Both the position numbers and the translations under genes were made by a program. The notes beneath the pieces were generated by a model. That model was not told where the DNA came from. It did no database searches and was given only the letters and a program-made list of their open reading frames with translations. Positions 43,264 through 51,571 of a stretch of DNA of 64,000 nt are shown here, piece by piece. Numbering within the stretch: position 1 is the first letter of the stretch; each line of letters begins with the position of its first letter. The stretch comes from JAUSIF01 sp963711595. Its GTDB lineage: Bacteria > Pseudomonadota > Alphaproteobacteria > Rhizobiales > Xanthobacteraceae. The stretch spans positions 124,001 to 188,000 of the forward strand of contig CAVQER010000011.1 in the NCBI GenBank assembly GCA_963711595.1, read 5' to 3'.

Positions 43264-43483
43264 ACGTAACCTTTAGCCATTCACCCTTTCGTCGCTGTGC
43301 GGGAAATACGCGTGATTCGACATTGACTTCGGCCGGTTTGTTCCTATGTTCGCGTGCGTTGGCCGATGCAATCTTGCGATCCGCGCTCCTCCGGCCAGCC
43401 TAACCGCCACCCCTCGATCCGCGAGAGCTTGGCGTCACCGGAGCGCCAAAACAGGCGCGCAAGCGCACTAGACACGGAATTAC

Positions 43484-44899
43484 ATGCCCTTCGACCAACT
43501 TGGGTTGAGCGACAAGGTGCTCGCCGCCGTCGCCACCTCCGGCTACACGACTCCCACTCCCATTCAAGAACAGGCCATCCCTCACATGCTGTCCCGACGC
43601 GACGTGCTCGGGATCGCGCAAACGGGTACCGGCAAGACCGCGGCATTCACGCTGCCGATGCTGACGCTGCTCGAAAAAGGCCGTGCGCGGGCACGCATGC
43701 CGCGCACGCTCATCCTCGAGCCGACCCGCGAGCTCGCGGCGCAAGTCGAGGAAAGCTTCGACAGGTATGGAAAGAATCACAAGCTGAACGTTGCGCTGCT
43801 GATCGGTGGCGTTTCATACGACGACCAGGACCTGAAACTCACGCGCGGCGTAGACGTCTTGATCGCGACACCCGGGCGGCTGCTCGACCACTTCGAACGC
43901 GGACGACTGCTCCTGTCCGGCATCGAGATCCTCGTGATCGACGAAGCCGACCGCATGCTCGACATGGGCTTCATCCCGGACATTGAACGCATCTGCAAGC
44001 TCGTGCCGTTCACGCGACAAACACTCTTCTTCTCCGCGACGATGCCGCCGGAGATCCAACGGCTAGTCGGCCAGTTTCTGCACAATCCGGTCAAGGTAGA
44101 GGTGACGCGACCCGCGACAACGGTCGCCACGACCAGCCAGCTACTCGTTTCCTCGGGCTCCGATCCCGCCAAGAAGCGCGAAGTGCTGCGTAAGCTCATT
44201 CGCAGTGAGCCAAACCTCAAGAACGGGATCATTTTCTGCAACCGCAAGACCGAAGTCGCCAAGCTGCACCGTTCGCTCGTGCGGCACGGTTTCTCCGCGA
44301 TTGCACTGCACGGCGACATGGATCAGCGATCGCGAACGAATGCGCTCGAATCCTTCCGCAATGGCGAGGTAACGCTGCTGATCGCGAGCGACGTCGCCGC
44401 GCGCGGCCTCGACATTCCGGACGTCAGCCACGTGTTCAATTTCGATATGCCTCATCACGCCGAAGATTATGTGCACCGGATCGGGCGCACGGGCCGCGCG
44501 GGCAGGAGTGGCGCGGCCATCACCATCACGTCCTCGGCGGACGGCAAGTCGCTTGCCGCGATCGAGAAGCTGATCGGCCAGAAGATCCCCTGGAAAAGCG
44601 AAACGTCGGGACCGGGAGAACCGCAGCCGGACACGCGGCAAGAGCGTCGGCCGGACGCGGCTCATGAGCGACCGGCGAGGAACAGCGGACGCGAGCAGCG
44701 CCCCGCTCGCCGGGACGAGCGGCCGGCCCGCGCGCCGGAACGGCCGCCAGCACCGCGTTCGCAGGAACGGCCGCCAGCACCGCGTGCGCAGGAACGGCCG
44801 CCAGCAATGCGTGCGCCGGAGCGGTCGCCAGCACCGGATACCGCAACCTCGCATCTTCCCGCCTTCCTGCTTCGTCCTGTGCCGGTGAAGGCGGAATAA
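43484..44899 (+). CDS. rhlE: DEAD-box ATP-dependent RNA helicase, RhlE type
   Basis: 471 residues. RNA unwinding for ribosome assembly and RNA decay in the cytoplasm. Helicase motifs: Q motif TPTPIQEQAIP, AQTGTGKTAAF, PTRELAAQV, TPGRLLDHF, DEADRM, SATMPPEI, RGLDIPDVSHV and HRIGRTGRAGRSG. The last about 95 residues are Arg/Pro/Glu-rich with tandem copies of a 9-residue unit (see repeat at 44738). Typical of low-complexity tails in RhlE homologues that bind RNA or RNase partners. Confidence 0.94.
   Translation: MPFDQLGLSDKVLAAVATSGYTTPTPIQEQAIPHMLSRRDVLGIAQTGTGKTAAFTLPMLTLLEKGRARARMPRTLILEPTRELAAQVEESFDRYGKNHKLNVALLIGGVSYDDQDLKLTRGVDVLIATPGRLLDHFERGRLLLSGIEILVIDEADRMLDMGFIPDIERICKLVPFTRQTLFFSATMPPEIQRLVGQFLHNPVKVEVTRPATTVATTSQLLVSSGSDPAKKREVLRKLIRSEPNLKNGIIFCNRKTEVAKLHRSLVRHGFSAIALHGDMDQRSRTNALESFRNGEVTLLIASDVAARGLDIPDVSHVFNFDMPHHAEDYVHRIGRTGRAGRSGAAITITSSADGKSLAAIEKLIGQKIPWKSETSGPGEPQPDTRQERRPDAAHERPARNSGREQRPARRDERPARAPERPPAPRSQERPPAPRAQERPPAMRAPERSPAPDTATSHLPAFLLRPVPVKAE
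44738..44845 (+). repeat. Four tandem copies of a 27-bp unit in the rhlE tail
   Basis: Starts at 44738, 44765, 44792 and 44819. The first two encode ERPPAPRSQ and ERPPAPRAQ, the third ERPPAMRAP, and the fourth, degenerate, ERSPAPDTA. The copies keep the reading frame, so their number could vary between strains. Confidence 0.85.
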
Positions 44900-45040
44900 G
44901 CCCGGAATTTCCTCGTCTTGCGGGTCCGCCACCGGCCGCCGATTTACCCCTCCTTCACTACCCACCCGTAGATTTCGGCCGGTTTTGACGGTTTCGGCCG
45001 ACTCCGCCACGGAGCGGCCCTGGCTTGGCGCGTTCCCAAC

Positions 45041-46099
45041 ATGATCGACCACCAAGAGCACGCGCGTACGATCGCCTTCGCTGAGACCGCGCTCGGTCAG
45101 ATCAAGGCGCTGAAGCAGGCCGCGACGCCGCGCAATTTCGAGATCTGGTTCGCCTATGCTGCGGGCCACAATCAAGAGCTCAATCAGCTCATCAACGAGA
45201 CGCTGGTCCGCGAGGGCCGGCTGACCGAGGAGGATCTCGCAAACATCTACGATATGCACCTCTCCCCGGTCCGCTTCAGTGAGCGCGTCGACGAAATGGG
45301 CGCAAGAATCGTCGGCGAGATCGAGCAGGTGATGACGGTTATCGATCAGGCGATCGGGCAGTCCACCGGATTCTCCCGGTCGCTTGAGGGCGCGCAGCAG
45401 CAGATGGTGACATCGAGCGACCGCGATCAGCTGCGCTTCATCGTCGAGACGCTTGTCCGAGCCACAAAGGAAGTCGAGCAAGCAAACCAAACGCTACAAA
45501 AGCGCCTGGTGGACTCGCGCGAAGAAATCACGGTCTTGCAGGAAAACCTGGAGACGGTTCGCACGGAATCGCTCACCGATCCGCTCACAACCCTCGCCAA
45601 CCGCAAATACTTCGAGGAGTTTATCAAGCGGTTCGTTGAGGAAGCGGACGCCAAGGATATTCCACTCTCCGTCATTTTGACCGATATCGATCAATTCAAG
45701 AAGTTCAACGATACCTATGGCCACCTCACCGGCGACCAAGTGCTTCGGCTCGTCGCCATGGCGCTGAAGCAGAACGTCAAGAACCACGACGTGGCCGCAC
45801 GCTACGGCGGCGAGGAATACGTGGTGTTGCTGCCGAAAACGGCGCTGATGGCTGCGGTCACGGTCGCGGATCACATCCGGCGTGCCGTCATGGGCAAGGA
45901 ATTGATGCGGCGGTCGACCGGCGAAACGCTCGGCCGGGTGACGATCTCGCTCGGTGTCGCCTCCTGGCGCAAGGGCGACACGGTCGGCTCGCTGCTTGAG
46001 CGCGCAGACGCATGCCTCTATGCCGCGAAACGGGCCGGGCGCAATTGCGTGGTCGCTGAAACCGCGCTCGAGTTTGAAGCCGAAGCGCAAGTCGCCTGA
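45041..46099 (+). CDS. Diguanylate cyclase with a long N-terminal helical region
   Basis: 352 residues. The first about 175 have no transmembrane helix and appear helical (LGQIKALKQAATPRNFEIWF, QLINETLVREGRL, NQTLQKRLVDSREEITVLQE), possibly a signalling coiled coil. A GGDEF domain follows with TDPLTTLANRKYFEEF, ILTDIDQFKKFNDTYGHLTG and the catalytic GGEEY. The usual I-site RxxD is KNHD, so product inhibition may be weak. The stop at 46099 abuts the tfoX-like gene on the opposite strand. Confidence 0.92.
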   Translation: MIDHQEHARTIAFAETALGQIKALKQAATPRNFEIWFAYAAGHNQELNQLINETLVREGRLTEEDLANIYDMHLSPVRFSERVDEMGARIVGEIEQVMTVIDQAIGQSTGFSRSLEGAQQQMVTSSDRDQLRFIVETLVRATKEVEQANQTLQKRLVDSREEITVLQENLETVRTESLTDPLTTLANRKYFEEFIKRFVEEADAKDIPLSVILTDIDQFKKFNDTYGHLTGDQVLRLVAMALKQNVKNHDVAARYGGEEYVVLLPKTALMAAVTVADHIRRAVMGKELMRRSTGETLGRVTISLGVASWRKGDTVGSLLERADACLYAAKRAGRNCVVAETALEFEAEAQVA

Positions 46100-46480
46100 C
46101 TAGCGACGCCGTCCGTTGCGTTTGCGCGCTGCAGCCTTGCGCCGGGACGGCCGGGAGGCAGCGGAACGCTGCGCCACTCGCAACGCAGTACGTGCCCATT
46201 CCGCAAGCACGTCAGGCTCATCGAGCAGGCGGTCGGGTAACCGCCAATAAGACATGACTACCCGTCTGCCCTTCGCTCCGTAAACGAACGGGCCTACGCC
46301 GGCTGCACGAAAGGCCGGGATCGTGTCCGCGTCCGCCTTGAGATAAAGCTCGCCGTCGGCGACCAGTGCGAACATCGTTCGCTCCGCATAGACGCCCGCG
46401 CCGCCGAACATGCGGCGGACGGAGACAGGACCAAAGGCGGAAAAGATTTCTTTCAGATGCTCGGGGTCGTCGAGTGACAC
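46100..46480 (-). CDS. TfoX/Sxy N-terminal domain protein
   Basis: 126 residues. The TfoX_N motif FGPVSVRRMFGGAGVYAERTMFALVADGELYLKAD at about 16-50 is clear; the C-terminus is Arg/Lys/Ala-rich (RPSRRKAAARKRNGRRR). Family members include regulators of competence genes in gammaproteobacteria, but stand-alone alphaproteobacterial members have no proven role. It lies 4 bp after sufA on the same strand, so it may be read as the last gene of the suf operon. Confidence 0.85.
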   Translation of the reverse strand: MSLDDPEHLKEIFSAFGPVSVRRMFGGAGVYAERTMFALVADGELYLKADADTIPAFRAAGVGPFVYGAKGRRVVMSYWRLPDRLLDEPDVLAEWARTALRVAQRSAASRPSRRKAAARKRNGRRR

Positions 46481-46484
46481 CGGC

Positions 46485-46871
46485 TCAGGCGCGACCTGCG
46501 ACCAGGTCGGTCTTGGCGGGTGCGAGAGTCACGGACTCGCCACAGCCGCAGGCCGACGTCTCGTTCGGGTTGCGGAACACAAAACGCGCGGACAGCTTGT
46601 CGACAGTGAAATCCATCTCGGTGCCGAACAGGAACAGCACCGCGGCCGGATCGATCAGGACGCGCACGCCGTTCGCATCCACGACCTCGTCGCCCTTCGC
46701 GACGGTTTCGGCAACGTCCATCGTATAGGTCATGCCGGCGCAACCGCCTTTCTTCACGCCGAGGCGAACGCCCGCAACCGGATTCTCGGCGCGCCCGACG
46801 ATTTCGCGAATGCGCGCGGCGGCGGCATCGGTGACGCTCAGCACAGCGGGTTTCGGGCGGACTTCGGCCAT
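46485..46871 (-). CDS. sufA: Fe-S cluster A-type carrier protein
   Basis: 128 residues of the HesB/IscA family. The three Fe-S-binding cysteines are present: one in GVKKGGCAGMTYTM and two in SACGCGES near the C-terminus. It carries nascent clusters from the SufBCD scaffold to target proteins. Positioned near the end of the suf operon. An N-terminal MAEVRPKPAVLS precedes the core. Confidence 0.94.
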   Translation of the reverse strand: MAEVRPKPAVLSVTDAAAARIREIVGRAENPVAGVRLGVKKGGCAGMTYTMDVAETVAKGDEVVDANGVRVLIDPAAVLFLFGTEMDFTVDKLSARFVFRNPNETSACGCGESVTLAPAKTDLVAGRA

Positions 46872-46977
46872 TTCTCTCTCCGGCCACTCGAGCCTAACTC
46901 AAAGCTAACATTACACAATTCAACATGGGGTGAACAGCGGCGGGCCGCAAGTGCCGCGGCTTTCCGCGTGGTTTCAG

Positions 46978-47310
46978 CTACTTGCAGCTTGCCGAGTTGA
47001 CCTGCAGCAGCACGAACGATTCGGCATCGGCCACTTTACCCGACACGCTGAAGCTCTTTCCCTGGCTGCAGCTAGCCGGTGGCCGGCCACGACCCCAGAT
47101 CTGTTTCACGAGGCAGGTACCGCTCGCCGTTCCCTGCGGCGTAAGAATCCAGATGCGCTCGCCCGGCTCCGGCTCCATGGTGTCGAGCTTCTGGACGGTG
47201 CCGGTCAGCGTCGCGCGCGTCCCCTCCTTGCATTGGCGCTGCGCTTCGGCCGCCGTCGAAATGGACAGCGCCGCGATGACAAACAGCACAACCGCCGCCA
47301 AGTTGCGCAA
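46978..47310 (-). CDS. Small exported protein within the suf operon
   Basis: 110 residues with a signal peptide (MRNLAAVVLFVIAALSIS, cleavage near AEAQ) and a mature beta-rich part with four cysteines (QRQCKEG, SGTCLVK, PASCSQG, SASCK). Segments such as TLTGTVQKLDTMEPEPGERIWIL and SFSVSGKVADAESFVLLQV suggest an OB-like fold. It lies between sufT and sufA on the same strand with about 20 and 106 bp gaps. Whether it belongs to Fe-S assembly is doubtful; it may be a passenger gene. Confidence 0.7.
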   Translation of the reverse strand: MRNLAAVVLFVIAALSISTAAEAQRQCKEGTRATLTGTVQKLDTMEPEPGERIWILTPQGTASGTCLVKQIWGRGRPPASCSQGKSFSVSGKVADAESFVLLQVNSASCK

Positions 47311-47331
47311 TTTCGTTCTCCGCGCTGGAGC

Positions 47332-47724
47332 TCACCAGAGATTGAGCGCGAGCCGTGCTTCTTCGGACATGCGGCTCTGATCCCAGGGCGGATCGAAGAC
47401 GACGTTGACCTTGACCGGTCCCACGCCCTGCACGGCGCTTACGGCGTTCTCGACCATGCCGGGCAATTCGACCGCGGCCGGGCAGTTCGGCGAGGTCAGC
47501 GTCATGTCGACGGTGACAGCGCGGTCGTCTGCGATGTCGACTTTGTAAATCAGCCCAAGCTCGTAAATGTCGACCGGAATTTCCGGATCGTAGACGCTCT
47601 TGAGCCCGCCGACGATATCGTCGGTCAGCCGCGCGAGTTCGTCCGCCGGAATCGTCGATTCGATCTTCGGCAGATTCGGAGACTTCGTCGCCGGCGCTTC
47701 GGTCGGTTTCTTCTCTTCGCTCAT
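47332..47724 (-). CDS. sufT: SufT (DUF59/MIP18-like) Fe-S assembly protein
   Basis: 130 residues with the DUF59 core: LKSVYDPEIPVDIYELGLIYKVDI, VDMTLTSPNCPAAVELPG and VKVNVVFDPPWDQSRMSEEARLALNLW. Proteins of this type help mature Fe-S proteins when demand is high. N-terminal 30 residues are Lys/Pro/Glu-rich and probably flexible. Start ATG 47724 overlaps the sufS stop (ATGA). Confidence 0.93.
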   Translation of the reverse strand: MSEEKKPTEAPATKSPNLPKIESTIPADELARLTDDIVGGLKSVYDPEIPVDIYELGLIYKVDIADDRAVTVDMTLTSPNCPAAVELPGMVENAVSAVQGVGPVKVNVVFDPPWDQSRMSEEARLALNLW

Positions 47725-48974
47725 GCGAACAAGTCCTGGGCCTTCAACAGTGCTTCCGCGAGGACGTCGATCTCTTCGGGCGTATTGTATAGCGCAAATG
47801 ACGCCCGGCATGTGGCGGTCGTTCCAAACCGATGCAAGAGCGGAAGCGCGCAATGCGTACCGGCCCGTACCGCCACGCCCGAACGGTCAATCACCGTCGC
47901 AACATCGTGGGGGTGGGCCCCCTTCATCTCGAAGGAAATGATCGCTCCCTTTTCCTTGGCCCGGCCCAGTATGCGCAGACTGTTGACGCGCGACAGGCGA
48001 TCGGTCGCAAGCTTCAAGAGGGCGTCCTCGTGGGCGTGGATGCGGGCCTTGCCGACCGACCGGACGTAATCGATCGCGGCTGCGAGGCCGATCGCGGGCA
48101 CGATCGCAGGCGTCCCTGCTTCGAACTTGTGAGGCGGATCCCCGTAGGTGACGTTCGTCTCGGTCACCTCGCGGATCATCTCGCCGCCGCCGGTGTACGG
48201 CGGCAGCTCGTCGAGCCATCGCTTCTTGGCGTAAAGGACGCCGATGCCTGACGGCCCGTAGAGTTTGTGGCCGGTAAAAGCGTAGAAGTCGCAATCGATG
48301 TCCTGCACATCGACGGCCAAATGCACCGCGGCCTGGCTGCCATCGATCAGCACCGGCACGTTGTGGGCGTGGGCGATGCGCACAACTTCCTTCACCGGAA
48401 CAATGGTACCGAACGCGTTCGACATCTGAGTGATGGCGACGATCTTGGTGCGCGAAGTGAAGAGCTTCTCGAATTCCTCGAGGAGGAAATTTCCATCCTC
48501 ATCGACCGGCGCCCACTTGATGATGGCGCCCTTGCGCTCGCGGTGGAAGTGCCACGGCACAATGTTGGAGTGATGCTCCATGATCGAGAGGATAATCTCG
48601 TCGCCTTCGTTGATGTTCGCGAGACCGTACGATGAGGCGGCCAGATTGATCGCCTCCGTCGCGTTGCGGGTGAAGATGATCTCTACCGAGGACGCGGCAT
48701 TCAGGAAGCTGCGTACCGTCTCGCGCGCATTCTCGTAGCCCTCGGTTGCGGCGTTGGCGAGGAAGTGAAGCCCGCGATGGACGTTCGCGTATTCGCTCTC
48801 GTAGACTTGGCGCATGCGGTCGAGAACGGCGCGCGGCTTCTGCGCGGACGCAGCGTTATCGAGATAGACGAGCGGCTTTCCGTAAACCTCGCGCGACAAA
48901 ATCGGAAAATCGGCCCGCACCCTAGCCACGTCGTAGCCGCCATCCTTCACTGCGGGGTGTCGCCATTCGGTCAT
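47721..48974 (-). CDS. sufS: Cysteine desulfurase, SufS type
   Basis: 417 residues. PLP enzyme that takes sulfur from L-cysteine as a persulfide for Fe-S assembly. LVYLDNAASAQKP at the N-terminus, the PLP-Lys site FTGHKLYGPSGIGVLY, and the catalytic Cys in RAGTHCALPLLHRF. ATG 48974 (MTEWRHPAV) is used; the open frame to 49178 lies in sufD. It overlaps sufD by four bases, and sufT overlaps its end. Confidence 0.96.
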   Translation of the reverse strand: MTEWRHPAVKDGGYDVARVRADFPILSREVYGKPLVYLDNAASAQKPRAVLDRMRQVYESEYANVHRGLHFLANAATEGYENARETVRSFLNAASSVEIIFTRNATEAINLAASSYGLANINEGDEIILSIMEHHSNIVPWHFHRERKGAIIKWAPVDEDGNFLLEEFEKLFTSRTKIVAITQMSNAFGTIVPVKEVVRIAHAHNVPVLIDGSQAAVHLAVDVQDIDCDFYAFTGHKLYGPSGIGVLYAKKRWLDELPPYTGGGEMIREVTETNVTYGDPPHKFEAGTPAIVPAIGLAAAIDYVRSVGKARIHAHEDALLKLATDRLSRVNSLRILGRAKEKGAIISFEMKGAHPHDVATVIDRSGVAVRAGTHCALPLLHRFGTTATCRASFALYNTPEEIDVLAEALLKAQDLFA

Positions 48975-50308
48975 GCCGCCCGCTCCCGCTCCGCGAGCCA
49001 GGCCGCCGCTCGTTCGACGAATGCTGTGCGCAATCCTTCGTGGGCGATCTGCTGCAACGCCTCGCCGAAGAACGCTTCGACGAGAAGCGCCTCGGCCTGC
49101 TTTCGTGGGATACCGCGCGCCATCAGGTAGAACAGGAGCTGCTCGTCGAGCGCGCCTGAGGTCGCGCCGTGGCCGCACTGAACATCATCGGCGAAAATCT
49201 CGAGTTCCGGCTTCAGGTCTGCTTCTGCGCCTTCGGCAAGTTGCAAGGCGGCCAGCGACATACGGCCGTCGGTCTTCTGCGCATCGGGCCGGACGACGAT
49301 GCGGCCCTGCACGACGCCTCGGCTCGTGTCGTCGAGCACGGCCCGGAACATCTCACGGCTCGCGCAATCGGGAACACTATGATCGACCACGAGCGTGCTG
49401 TCGGCATGCTGGCGCCCGCGCAACAACGTGGCACCCGCCATCCGCAGGTTCGTGTGCTTTCCGGCCAAACGCACCGTCGCACCGTGTCGCGAAACGGCGC
49501 CTCCAGTGGTCAACGCACAAGTGACCACTTCGGCGTCAGCGGCGATCTCCACGAGCGAGGTGGAAAGATGCAGCGCTGCGTCCCCCTCGGATTGCAAGCG
49601 GACGAGCGAGACATTCGCACGGTCCCCGATGTGCAGTTCGAGCGTGGCGTTCGCCTGATAGGCGACGCCATCCGGACCTTCGAAACTTTCGACCAGTGTG
49701 GCGTTCGCGGCCTTTCCAATGACAACCAGGCTTCGCGCGAATGTGGCGGCTGCAGCGGCGCCCGTGAAGACGTTGCGAATGTAGATCGGACGTTCCAGCA
49801 CAACGGCTTCACCGATTTCGATCAGCACGCCGTCGTTCAGAAATGCGCTGTTGAGCGCGAGGGTCGCGTCGAACGTCTCGGGCTTGAGCGCGCCTATGCG
49901 CGCGACGAGTGCGTGCTTGTCAACCAGTGCGCGTGCCAAAGGAACAATCGTCAGTCCTTTTTCGAGCTTCCCGACGTCCGAAAGCTCGGGGACGAAAGTT
50001 CCATTCACCAGCACGAGGCGGCGCAATGCAACGCCCTCGAGCGGATCGGATTTACGGACCAGGGCAATCGCGGCGGCATCGGGCGGGCTCGCCAGAGGTG
50101 CTGCGTCGCGCAACAGCGCTCGCAAGTCCGTGTACTTCCACTCCTCCACCCGCCGGCTCGGCAACCCCGCTTCCGCAAAGCCGGCGAAAGCCCGCTCGCG
50201 CAGGCGCGCAACATCCGGCCCGCCGGGCAGTCCCCCCTTCACCGACTCGAAGTGAGAGGCAAGCGCCTGTTCGGCTGCGGTACGGATCGGCCGGATTTCG
50301 GCGTTCAT
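48971..50308 (-). CDS. sufD: Fe-S cluster assembly scaffold subunit SufD
   Basis: 445 residues of the SufB/D family. Motifs: LVLVNGTFVPELSDV, then the right-handed beta-helix with many Ala/Val repeats, and the C-terminal FADDVQCGHGATSGALDEQLLFYLMARGIPRKQAEALL. The DDVQCGHG..G motif carries the Cys used in the SufBCD scaffold. With SufB and SufC, assembles [4Fe-4S] clusters in the cytosol. Confidence 0.96.
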   Translation of the reverse strand: MNAEIRPIRTAAEQALASHFESVKGGLPGGPDVARLRERAFAGFAEAGLPSRRVEEWKYTDLRALLRDAAPLASPPDAAAIALVRKSDPLEGVALRRLVLVNGTFVPELSDVGKLEKGLTIVPLARALVDKHALVARIGALKPETFDATLALNSAFLNDGVLIEIGEAVVLERPIYIRNVFTGAAAAATFARSLVVIGKAANATLVESFEGPDGVAYQANATLELHIGDRANVSLVRLQSEGDAALHLSTSLVEIAADAEVVTCALTTGGAVSRHGATVRLAGKHTNLRMAGATLLRGRQHADSTLVVDHSVPDCASREMFRAVLDDTSRGVVQGRIVVRPDAQKTDGRMSLAALQLAEGAEADLKPELEIFADDVQCGHGATSGALDEQLLFYLMARGIPRKQAEALLVEAFFGEALQQIAHEGLRTAFVERAAAWLAERERAA

Positions 50309-50317
50309 TGCGAGTCC

Positions 50318-51067
50318 TTAGGCTGCCTCGGCTTCGATCGCCGCGTAACCGCGCTCTTCGAGTTCGAGCGCGAGCTCGGGACCGCCGGAACGGACGATGC
50401 GGCCCTTCGCCATGATGTGCACCACGTCCGGCACAATGTAGTCGAGCAGCCGCTGATAGTGGGTGATCACGATCATCGCGCGCTTCGGCGAGCGCAGTTG
50501 GTTGACGCCGTCAGCGACGATCCTCAGCGCATCGATGTCCAGACCGGAATCGGTCTCGTCCAGAACGCACAGCTTCGGTTCCAGCAGCGCCATCTGCAGA
50601 ATTTCATTCCGCTTCTTCTCGCCGCCGGAGAACCCGACGTTGACGGCGCGCTTGAGCATCTCCTGATCGATGCCGAGATTCTTCGCCTTCTCGCGTACAA
50701 GACGCAGGAAGTCGGGCGTCGACAACTCGGCCTCACCGCGACGTTTGCGCAAGGCGTTCAACGCGGTGCGCAGGAAGATCATCGATGCGACGCCGGGAAT
50801 TTCCATTGGATACTGAAAGGCGAGGAAGATGCCACGGGCCGCACGCTCGTCCGGCGGGAGCTCGAGAAGATCTTCGCCCTCGAACCGGACGGATCCCTCC
50901 GTCACCTGGTAGCCAGACTTTCCCGCGAGCACGTAGGCAAGCGTTGACTTGCCCGATCCGTTCGGCCCCATGATCGCGTGGAGCTTGCCAGTGGGCACCG
51001 AAAGATCGAAGCCCTGCAGGATCTTGCGATCGGCCACCTCCACGTGGAGGTTCTTGATTTCCAACAT
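50318..51067 (-). CDS. sufC: Fe-S cluster assembly ATPase SufC
   Basis: 249 residues: Walker A GPNGSGKST, Q-loop FLAFQYPMEIPGV, signature VGFSGGEKKRNEI, Walker B LCVLDETDSGLD and H-loop VITHYQRLLDYI. The SGGEKKRNE form and the ETDSGLD Walker B are typical of SufC rather than transporter ATPases. It energises the SufB-SufD scaffold. One base separates its start from the cupin gene. Confidence 0.97.
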   Translation of the reverse strand: MLEIKNLHVEVADRKILQGFDLSVPTGKLHAIMGPNGSGKSTLAYVLAGKSGYQVTEGSVRFEGEDLLELPPDERAARGIFLAFQYPMEIPGVASMIFLRTALNALRKRRGEAELSTPDFLRLVREKAKNLGIDQEMLKRAVNVGFSGGEKKRNEILQMALLEPKLCVLDETDSGLDIDALRIVADGVNQLRSPKRAMIVITHYQRLLDYIVPDVVHIMAKGRIVRSGGPELALELEERGYAAIEAEAA

Positions 51068-51571
51068 TTACTCACCGTCCCAGTAATCGAGTGTCGTGTC
51101 GCGCCGGCCGACGTAGCGGAGGCCGGCCTTGCGTGGATCGCCGCCGGGATCGGGCCGCGACCACACCGCGAATTTTCCCGAGTCCGGGTAGTCGACCGCT
51201 TCCGGGGACAGCATCGTGGAGAAGCCGAGGTAGCGCATCTCCTCCGCTCCGGTGTTGATGATCTGGTGCGCAACTTCCGGCCCGCCTGGCGGTGCCCCGA
51301 GTATGTCACCGGACTTGATCGGATAGGTCCTGTCTCCGAAGCGATACTCTCCCGTCCCGGAGAGAATGAGGAACATCTCATCGTTGGCGTGGTGCGCGTG
51401 ATAGGGAAACGCGCGCTTTCCGGCCGGCACCACGTGCAGGGCGCAGCCAAGACCCTTCGCACCGATCAGGGGCCCGATACGCCCCCACTTCAATTCAAAC
51501 TTCTCCCCGTGCCCGCGATCCGTCAGCGGGACGTCGGCGATATTGACGACCGACCTCGGCGGCGTGGTCAT
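51068..51571 (-). CDS. Cupin-domain protein inside the suf operon
   Basis: 167 residues with a single cupin barrel. Motif 1 is PYHAHHANDEMFLILSGTGEY (two His plus Glu metal ligands) and motif 2 is GDILGAPPGGPEVAHQIINTG (His ligand). A C-terminal FAVWSRPDPGG and a short tail DYWDGE follow. It starts within the sufB stop and ends one base before sufC, so it is fully coupled to the operon. Cupins of this type bind a metal and may be dioxygenases or isomerases; it is not a standard suf gene, and its role in Fe-S biogenesis is unknown. Confidence 0.85.
   Translation of the reverse strand: MTTPPRSVVNIADVPLTDRGHGEKFELKWGRIGPLIGAKGLGCALHVVPAGKRAFPYHAHHANDEMFLILSGTGEYRFGDRTYPIKSGDILGAPPGGPEVAHQIINTGAEEMRYLGFSTMLSPEAVDYPDSGKFAVWSRPDPGGDPRKAGLRYVGRRDTTLDYWDGE

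Noticed and set aside
49169..50947. A 592-residue plus-strand frame opposite sufD and sufC
   Set aside because: Composition is shadow-like (Arg/Asp/His-rich, no domain), and both genes on the minus strand have strong family motifs.
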